Shown here in pieces: positions 4,954 to 10,074 of a stretch of 10,074 nucleotides of DNA. Position 1 is the stretch's first letter. The number at the start of each line of letters is the position of its first letter. The notes beneath the pieces are model-generated. The model saw nothing but the letters and a program-made list of their open reading frames with translations, was not told the DNA's origin and did not search any database. The DNA is taken from NCBI GenBank assembly GCA_019313605.1, contig JAFDAW010000107.1:1-10074 (forward strand), in the 5' to 3' direction. The position numbers and the translations under genes are program-made. The DNA is from Deltaproteobacteria bacterium. GTDB taxonomy: Bacteria; Myxococcota_A; UBA9160; SMWR01.

Positions 4954-6794
4954 ACCGGCGCGGCCTCATCCGCCGATTTGGGTTCGTCGAATGGTGCGCC
5001 GCATTGGGAACAGAAGCGCGCTTCGGCTCCGCGCTCGGCCCCGCAACCGGGGCACGTGTTCGGCGGGGGGGCGGCGGCGACTTCGGTGGTCTCGGTGGCT
5101 TCGGCAGCCTCAGCGGTCTCCGCGAGCGCGTCGCGTTCGACGCGGAGCAGGTTCACCGCTTCGGCGCGGAGTTCTTGACGCATTGTGCGGTGATCCTCCT
5201 CGGAGATCTTGCCGATCTCGAAATCCTCGTCGAGGCCGTGGATCGCCGCGAGCACGGATCCTCGCTGGTCTGCGGCGCGGCTCGCGGCCGACGACGGCAC
5301 GCTCGCTTCTCCACCCTCGCGCCGTAGCGGAGCGATCAAGAATCCGATTGCGAGCGCTGCGGCCGCAAGTGTGATGCCGGTCGCGGCGGGTCTGGGCATC
5401 GATCTGCGCGCCTCGAGCGGTTGCAGGCGAAGCGCGACGGGTTCGCCGGCCGAAATTTCGAAGGCCTCGAGGTGGAGATGGCTGCGGTTCGAGGTGCGGA
5501 TCGGGCGCCGATTGTGCAGTCGTTCCGTTTCGATCACGAGTCCCGTGTCGGCGACCATGATCGACAGCAGCGGCACATCGAGCGACATCACCTGCGTAAA
5601 CACGGGATCGTCGCGGTCGATTGGAAGCAGGAAGCGCAGTGAGAGACTGTTTTCACCTACGCGCAGCGGGCCGTGAACCGCGAGCGCGCCGGAAGGATCG
5701 CGGGAGACGCCCATTCGGAGGGTCTCGGAAGAAAAGCGGAGATCACCTGCACCCTCGGGCAGGGGGATGCAGAACAGCGGTGCACCGGACGTAGAAACGA
5801 GCGGCGAATTTCCCGCGACGGCGAGTATATGTTCCGCGTCGACGGTGAATGCCGCACCGTCGTGTTCGAGCCAGATGCGAGATTCGAACACAGAGACCCG
5901 CTCGGCGGCGTTGACAGCCGCGGGGACTTCGACGCGAATTGCGACCGAATCGCCGGGTTGAAGCGCCGCATCAGCGGGCTCGCTTCGCGTCAGCGTCGGG
6001 CCTCCCGAGCGATTGACGAGAACCAGACGGCGCGCGCCCGACGGGAAGCTGCGTTGCATCTCGAACGCGGGGCCGCGCTTGGGAAACCCGTAGCTGAACT
6101 CGAGTTCCTGCTGACCCGGGCGCAGCGGCCCCCAGAACGACACCGCGTCGCCCTCCACGATCAGATCATCTCCGATCCTCGACTGCAGATCGGTCGCACC
6201 CGCGGGCAGCGCCACGCGCAGGATCGGCTCGCGGCCTTCGCGTTCGGATTCGGGGATGTAGAGGGTCCGGGTGCCGGGGTTGTCCAGCCGGTGCACCTCG
6301 CGGATTGCGAGGTCGACGCAGTTCTCTTGAATCTCGATCTGGACTTCGCCGATCTCGGTTTCACTCGTGTCGGAGGATGTGTCGGCGACGGGCAGATCGA
6401 GCTGGCGCTCGAGTTCGCCGGCTTCGAAGGAAAAGCGCAGGCCGAACGGAATCTCCGCGTAACTGGTGCCGAGCAGATAGACGGTCGCAGGATCGTTTCC
6501 GATCGTCTCGAACGCGTAACCGCCCATTACATCCGTCACCGTCCCGCGTAGGCCCGGTACGCCATCGCTTGGCAGTGCGTAGAGGACGACCGTAAGCCCA
6601 CCCACGTTCGCGGACTCATTCTCGTGAACCACCCGACCTCGAATTGCAGCCGGCCCCGACCGAACATCCGCGACCGAATCAATCGCTTGCTGAGTCATGC
6701 CCGGGAAGCCTCCGGGCAGCGTCGAGGGTTCTGCTCCAGCAGCAGAGGTGGATAGGGTTGTAAGCATTGCGAGCGTCGCGATCCATCGCATCAT
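4950..6794 (-). CDS. Ccm-linked membrane-anchored protein with periplasmic beta domains and C-terminal zinc ribbon, function unknown
   Basis: I do not recognise this 614-aa protein as a named Ccm component. A signal peptide (1 to about 21, ending S-A-A-G-A) is followed by a carboxypeptidase-regulatory/transthyretin-like beta domain (about 50-125: I-R-G-R-V-V, T-D-V-M-G-G-Y-A-F). Two related beta units follow (about 190-240 and 339-392), each starting with L-P-x-G-A-x-D-L and ending with G-P-L-R-x-G. One membrane helix lies at about 472-490, followed by R-R, which suggests that the tail is cytosolic. The tail has a charged helix (L-D-E-D-F-E-I-G-K, 521-529, to about 555), an Ala/Glu linker, and a zinc ribbon C581-x2-C584 and C595-x2-C598. 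The start ATG at 6794 shares one base with the ccmF stop (TGATG), and the end overlaps ccmA. The context argues for a role in heme delivery or apocytochrome handling; this is inferred. Confidence 0.85.
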   Translation of the reverse strand: MMRWIATLAMLTTLSTSAAGAEPSTLPGGFPGMTQQAIDSVADVRSGPAAIRGRVVHENESANVGGLTVVLYALPSDGVPGLRGTVTDVMGGYAFETIGNDPATVYLLGTSYAEIPFGLRFSFEAGELERQLDLPVADTSSDTSETEIGEVQIEIQENCVDLAIREVHRLDNPGTRTLYIPESEREGREPILRVALPAGATDLQSRIGDDLIVEGDAVSFWGPLRPGQQELEFSYGFPKRGPAFEMQRSFPSGARRLVLVNRSGGPTLTRSEPADAALQPGDSVAIRVEVPAAVNAAERVSVFESRIWLEHDGAAFTVDAEHILAVAGNSPLVSTSGAPLFCIPLPEGAGDLRFSSETLRMGVSRDPSGALAVHGPLRVGENSLSLRFLLPIDRDDPVFTQVMSLDVPLLSIMVADTGLVIETERLHNRRPIRTSNRSHLHLEAFEISAGEPVALRLQPLEARRSMPRPAATGITLAAAALAIGFLIAPLRREGGEASVPSSAASRAADQRGSVLAAIHGLDEDFEIGKISEEDHRTMRQELRAEAVNLLRVERDALAETAEAAEATETTEVAAAPPPNTCPGCGAERGAEARFCSQCGAPFDEPKSADEAAPV

Positions 6795-8761
6795 CAGACC
6801 TGGGTCTCCCGGGCCCGATCCGGATGTGGCCACATGACGAGCACCGAGCCGAGCACAAAGATGTAGCCGCCGATCCAGATCCAGTTGACCAACGGATTGC
6901 GGTAGACCTTGAACGTCGCCGAGCCGTCCGCCTCGATTGCGGTGAGCGTGACGTAGAGATCCTCGAGCGCGTTCGAGTGGACGGCGGGGATCGAAGCGGG
7001 CTGCTGCTCGAGCCAGTACATGCGCTTTTCGGGCACCATCACGCCGATCGGGTTGTCGCCGCGGTAGACCGCGAGTCGCGCCACCGCTCCGCCGTAGTGC
7101 TGCTTCGGGATCGCGGTCGCCGTCAGGTACTGCAGTCGGTAACTGCCGATCTCGAACTCGTCCCCGGTCCGGATGTTCTCCATGCGCTCTTCGTCGAAGA
7201 CGGAGCCCGCCATTCCGACGATGATCAGGACGGCCCCCAGGTGGACGATGTAGCCGCCGTAGCGCTGCTGGTTCTTGCGCAGGAGCGAGTTGAAGGCCTG
7301 AAACGCGTTCTCTTCGCCCTTTCGGGTGCGGGCGCGGATGGCGAGCGCGTATTCCTGCACAATCGTGGCAACCGCGAACGCGCCGAGCCCCCAGCATATG
7401 ATCGGGTAGGCGGTGGCGCTGCTACCGAGCGCGAACCCTAACGCCACACTCGTGATGGCGCCGATGACCGCGGGCCAGCGAAATTGTTTCGAGACGCTCG
7501 CCAGGGATGCGCGTCGCCATGCGATCAGCGGGCCGACCCCGGTGAGGAACAACAGGAAGAGTGCGAGCGGCCCCGCCATGATCGGGAAGAATCCCGGTCC
7601 GACGGTGATCTGCTCGCCCTGAAACATTTCGCTCGCCACCGGGAAGAGCGTTCCGGTGAAGATCCAGACGAGGAGCGAGATGAACACCCAGTTGTTGAGC
7701 AGGAAGCCCGCTTCGCGCGAAACCATCGATTCGATGTGGTTGGGGCTGCGGATTTCCTTTCTGCGATAGGCCACCGCGGTGAAGAAGACGATCGCCGTAA
7801 ACAGCACGTAGCCGAGAAACGTCATCGTGAAAATCGGCGATTGCGCGAACGCGTGAACCGACTGGACGATGCCACTGCGGGTGAGGAACGTGCCGAACAG
7901 GCAGAGGGTGTAGGTGAGCCCGATTAGCAACAGGTTCCAGGTCTTCAACATGTTGCGCTTTTCCTGGATCATCACCGAGTGCAAGAAGGCCGTCGCGGGG
8001 AGCCAGGGCATGAACGACGCGTTCTCGACCGGGTCCCACGCCCAGTAGCCCCCCCAGCCGAGTACCTCGTACGCCCAGCGGCCGCCGAGGATGATCCCGA
8101 TGCTGAGGAAGAGCCAGGGGAAGAGCGTCCAGCGCCGCGTGGTGCGGAACCAGTTGGTTCCGAGTTCGCCGGTAACGAGCGCCGCGAACGCAAACGCGAA
8201 CGGGACCGCGAAGCCGACGAGCCCGGTGTAGAGCATGAGCGGGTGGATCATCATCACCGGGTGTTGGAGCAGCGGGTTGAGCCCGTTTCCGTCAGAGAGC
8301 GTGTCGCCGGGTGCCATCCTTTCGAACGGCTCCGTGATGAATGTGACCAGAACCAGGAAGAAAATCGCGTTGGCGAGGAGTACGGCGATCACCCAGGGCA
8401 TGAGCGTGCGGTTCTTGGTGCGATTGAACCAGACGCACGCCGCGCTGTAGGCCATCAGCATCCAGAGCCAGAGCAGCAGTGATCCCGCCTGGCCGCCCCA
8501 GAGGGCCGCGAGCCGGTAGTGGAGCGGCATGCTGCGCGCCGAGTGGCTGGCGACGTAGAAGAGTTGATAGTCGAAGGTCGCGAGCGCGTAGAAGAGCGCG
8601 ATTATCGAGAGGCTGACGAAGGTGAAAACGATCCAGACGCTTCGCTCGGCGACCCGCGTCCACTCGGGCCGGCGCTTTGCGCCCGCGTAGATCGCGCTGC
8701 CCAGACCCAGCAGTGCGATTACCAACGCGAAGCGAATCGAATAGCCTCCAATGTCGGGCAT
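6794..8761 (-). CDS. ccmF: Cytochrome c heme lyase subunit CcmF
   Basis: CcmF is the integral membrane heme lyase that receives heme from CcmE and attaches it to CxxCH apocytochromes in the periplasm. The 655-aa length is normal, with many hydrophobic segments. The WWD-type motif is G-W-G-G-Y-W-A-W-D-P-V-E-N (235-247). The four histidines known from E. coli CcmF have clear equivalents: H173 (M-I-H-P-L-M-L-Y), H261 (A-F-L-H-S), H303 (S-V-H-A-F-A) and H507 (Y-I-V-H-L-G). A soluble periplasmic domain (about 523-635) precedes the last helix. The start at 8761 has a GAGGGG ribosome site 7 nt upstream. Residues further upstream in the same frame lie antisense-free over ccmE and are not part of it. 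ccmE ends 58 nt before. Confidence 0.96.
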   Translation of the reverse strand: MPDIGGYSIRFALVIALLGLGSAIYAGAKRRPEWTRVAERSVWIVFTFVSLSIIALFYALATFDYQLFYVASHSARSMPLHYRLAALWGGQAGSLLLWLWMLMAYSAACVWFNRTKNRTLMPWVIAVLLANAIFFLVLVTFITEPFERMAPGDTLSDGNGLNPLLQHPVMMIHPLMLYTGLVGFAVPFAFAFAALVTGELGTNWFRTTRRWTLFPWLFLSIGIILGGRWAYEVLGWGGYWAWDPVENASFMPWLPATAFLHSVMIQEKRNMLKTWNLLLIGLTYTLCLFGTFLTRSGIVQSVHAFAQSPIFTMTFLGYVLFTAIVFFTAVAYRRKEIRSPNHIESMVSREAGFLLNNWVFISLLVWIFTGTLFPVASEMFQGEQITVGPGFFPIMAGPLALFLLFLTGVGPLIAWRRASLASVSKQFRWPAVIGAITSVALGFALGSSATAYPIICWGLGAFAVATIVQEYALAIRARTRKGEENAFQAFNSLLRKNQQRYGGYIVHLGAVLIIVGMAGSVFDEERMENIRTGDEFEIGSYRLQYLTATAIPKQHYGGAVARLAVYRGDNPIGVMVPEKRMYWLEQQPASIPAVHSNALEDLYVTLTAIEADGSATFKVYRNPLVNWIWIGGYIFVLGSVLVMWPHPDRARETQV

Positions 8762-8768
8762 GCGTGAT

Positions 8769-8774
8769 CCCCTC
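8769..8774 (-). promoter_or_regulatory. ccmF: Ribosome binding site of ccmF
   Basis: GAGGGG on the minus strand lies 7 nt before the ATG at 8761 and fixes that start over the upstream in-frame codons. A short 5-bp hairpin (GCTAG/CTAGC, 8789-8804) lies in the ccmE-ccmF gap. Confidence 0.65.
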
Positions 8775-8819
8775 GTTGTGCTCGGTGTGCTAGGCGCCGC
8801 TAGCGGGTGGTTTCTGCGC

Positions 8820-9179
8820 TCAGGATTCTGTCGAGCCCATGGGCTCCGCTTCGAATTTCGAAGGACACTTGGCCATGATCTTGTCGGCTTCGAATACGGG
8901 GCCGGCAGAACTCGCCACCATGCGACCTTCGACGACCACTTCAGCGCCGTCCTTGAAGAGGTCGGGCGTTTCCAGGCTCTCGAGGATGACTTCGATCGGG
9001 GCTCCGCTGCCGTCGTCCGCGTGCGGCGGGTCGTTCTGAACCAGGAAGCGGACCTGCAAATCTTCGAGGGTCTTGTAGTAGGTAAATGCAGGTGCGGCAT
9101 CGAGGTTGGAGGCCCCGTACCAGCCGAGTAGCCCGGCAATCACCGTTGCACCAATGGCGATCTGAACGCCCTTCGTCAT
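8820..9179 (-). CDS. ccmE: Cytochrome c maturation heme chaperone CcmE, short CxxxF variant
   Basis: CcmE is a membrane-anchored periplasmic OB-fold protein that carries heme from CcmABC to CcmF. This one is 119 aa, with a signal anchor at about 5-22. F-T-Y-Y-K-T-L-E-D-L corresponds to the usual F-Y-T-P-x-E-I-L, and T-P-D-L-F-K-D-G-A-E-V-V-V-E-G is the conserved L-P-D-L-F-x-E-G region. The usual heme-binding motif A-K-H-D-x-x-Y is replaced by A-K-C-P-S-K-F, so Cys105 replaces the His and Phe109 the Tyr. This matches the Cys-type CcmE known from Desulfovibrio and archaea, though those have C-x3-Y. About 30 residues containing the first OB strands (normally V-G-G-x-V-x-x-G-S) appear to be missing. 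The start at 9179 has GGA about 9-10 nt upstream; earlier in-frame codons overlap the promoter. Confidence 0.88.
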   Translation of the reverse strand: MTKGVQIAIGATVIAGLLGWYGASNLDAAPAFTYYKTLEDLQVRFLVQNDPPHADDGSGAPIEVILESLETPDLFKDGAEVVVEGRMVASSAGPVFEADKIMAKCPSKFEAEPMGSTES

Positions 9180-9209
9180 GCTTCTATTTCCATTATTTAG
9201 TGGGACAAA

Positions 9210-9238
9210 ATGGTACCAACGCGGTCTCGGAGTGTCAA
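9210..9238 (-). promoter_or_regulatory. Sigma70-type promoter of the ccm operon
   Basis: On the minus strand TTGACA (9233-9238) is followed by a 17-nt spacer and TACCAT (9210-9215). The expected start is near 9203, giving a leader of about 24 nt before ccmE. The six downstream genes have no other obvious promoter and would form one transcript. Confidence 0.65.
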
Positions 9239-9381
9239 AAGAGATCTTTGAAAACACTTCGAGATTCGGCCACTTGCGGCGAAATCGGCGGTGTTTGTCA
9301 GGGTTTTTCAGCCGTGCCCACTAACGGCCCGATGTGAGACGCCGCGAGCGCTCAACGCAGCGGCTAACGGGGTGAACTCGC

Positions 9382-9411
9382 TTGACACGGCGCCAACCAG
9401 CGGGCTAACCG
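9382..9411 (+). promoter_or_regulatory. Possible promoter of the aminotransferase gene
   Basis: TTGACA at 9382-9387 is followed, after 18 nt, by TAACCG at 9406-9411, a poor -10 match. Transcription would begin almost at the start codon at 9418, giving a leaderless or near-leaderless message. This is weak; only the -35 match is good. Confidence 0.25.
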
Positions 9412-9417
9412 GACCGC

Positions 9418-10074
9418 ATGCCTCCGGACTTCGCGCGTCGAACCACCGAGATGCGCCCCTTCCTCGCGATGGAGGTGATGGAGCGCGCCTTCGAGATGGA
9501 GCGTGCCGGCGAAGACGTGATCCACCTCGAGATCGGCGAGCCGGATTTCCCCGCGCATCCCGCAGCCGCGAAGGCCTGCATCCGCGCCATCGAAGCCGGC
9601 CAGACCCACTACACGGATAGCCGCGGGCTTTCGGAGCTGCGTGAGGCGATCGCCGACGACCACAAGCGGCGCTTTGGCGTGGTCGTCGCGCCCGAGCGGA
9701 TCATCGTCAGCAACGGCACCTCGCCCGCGATGGCTGCTGGTGGGGGAGGGCGACGAGGTCGTGCTTGGAACCCCCCACTATCCCTGTTACCCCAACTTCG
9801 TTCGGATGAGCGGTGGTGTGCCCGTGTTGGTTCCCGCAGATCCGGAAGCCGGCTATGCGATGGACGTCGAGGCCGTGCGCCGCGCGCTGACGCCGCGCAC
9901 CCGTGCGATCGTCGTGAGTTCGCCCGCCAATCCGACGGGAGCGGTCCAGAGCGAAGAGATGATGCGGGGGCTCGCCTCGCTCGGTGTCCCGATCATCTCC
10001 GACGAGATCTACGACGGCCTGCTCTACGAGGGTGCGAAGGTCACTTCGGCACTCGAGATCAGCGACGACGCCTA
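9418..10074 (+). pseudogene. Class I/II PLP-dependent aminotransferase, frame interrupted near 9733, cut by window end
   Basis: This is the N-terminal two-thirds or less of a fold-type I aminotransferase of the aspartate/alanine group. The first frame, from ATG 9418, gives L-E-I-G-E-P-D-F-P, Q-T-H-Y-T-D-S-R-G-L (substrate/PLP loop region) and I-I-V-S-N-G-T-S-P-A-M, ending usefully at 9732. The family then continues one frame over, from 9734: G-D-E-V-V-L-G-T-P-H-Y-P-C-Y-P-N, S-P-A-N-P-T-G (PLP contacts) and S-D-E-I-Y-D-G-L-L-Y-E-G (conserved Asp and Tyr). The PLP lysine would lie beyond the window. Compared with relatives, about five residues are also missing at the junction, which fits a 14-base deletion. 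The break may be a real inactivation or a sequence/assembly error. It diverges from ccmE; substrate unknown. Confidence 0.8.

Noticed and set aside
4108..5178. Long plus-strand open frame of 356 codons across ccmA/ccmB
   Set aside because: It is antisense to conserved ccm genes, Arg/Ser-rich and low in complexity, as expected for a GC-rich shadow frame.
7397..9139. Long N-terminal extensions of the minus-strand frames for the unknown protein (to 7397) and CcmF (to 9139)
   Set aside because: The extra residues are out-of-frame translations of ccmF and ccmE. Family length, a signal peptide and ribosome sites support the inner starts at 6794 and 8761.
1..10074. CRISPR array, tRNA or rRNA genes, integrase or transposase
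   Set aside because: No regularly spaced short repeats, tRNA-like folds, rRNA segments or recombinase motifs were seen on either strand.

Overview
This is a GC-rich Gram-negative bacterial segment. The cytochrome c maturation (Ccm, System I) genes, the codon use and the CcmE type suggest a deltaproteobacterium-like lineage (Myxococcota/Desulfobacterota sensu lato). That placement is an inference; no rRNA or other taxonomic marker is present.

Layout. (1) Bases 2-367 (+) hold the C-terminal part of a Nudix hydrolase, cut by the window edge. (2) miaA (648-1574, +), tRNA dimethylallyltransferase, lies between two copies of a ~155-bp interspersed repeat (377-531 and 1672-1826; about 94% identical, ungapped). 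The second copy sits inside a large imperfect palindrome. (3) On the minus strand, 1886-2374 encodes a small zinc-ribbon protein of unknown function. It is preceded by a ~400-nt non-coding, hairpin-rich stretch (2375-2773) that follows a good sigma70-type promoter at 2780-2809. Several hairpins pair fully only in the minus-strand transcript, because they use G-U wobbles. (4) A tightly packed minus-strand operon runs from 9179 to 2850: ccmE, ccmF, a 614-aa membrane-anchored protein of unknown function, ccmA, ccmB, ccmC. Most junctions overlap by 1-4 nt. A sigma70-like promoter lies 24 nt or so upstream of ccmE. (5) A class I/II aminotransferase diverges on the plus strand from 9418 to the window end. 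Its reading frame is broken near 9733.

How the genes work together. CcmABC would move or load heme onto the periplasmic chaperone CcmE, and CcmF would ligate that heme to apocytochromes. CcmE carries Cys (C-P-S-K-F) in place of the usual heme-binding His, and no ccmD, ccmG, ccmH or ccmI is seen. This resembles the reduced 'System I*' known from Desulfovibrio and archaea. The extra 614-aa protein, locked between ccmF and ccmA, is the best candidate for an undescribed component. It has a signal peptide, periplasmic beta-type domains, one membrane helix and a cytosolic zinc ribbon.

The most interesting items are the structured RNA leader, the unknown Ccm-linked protein, the variant and unusually short CcmE, and the paired palindromic repeats around miaA.
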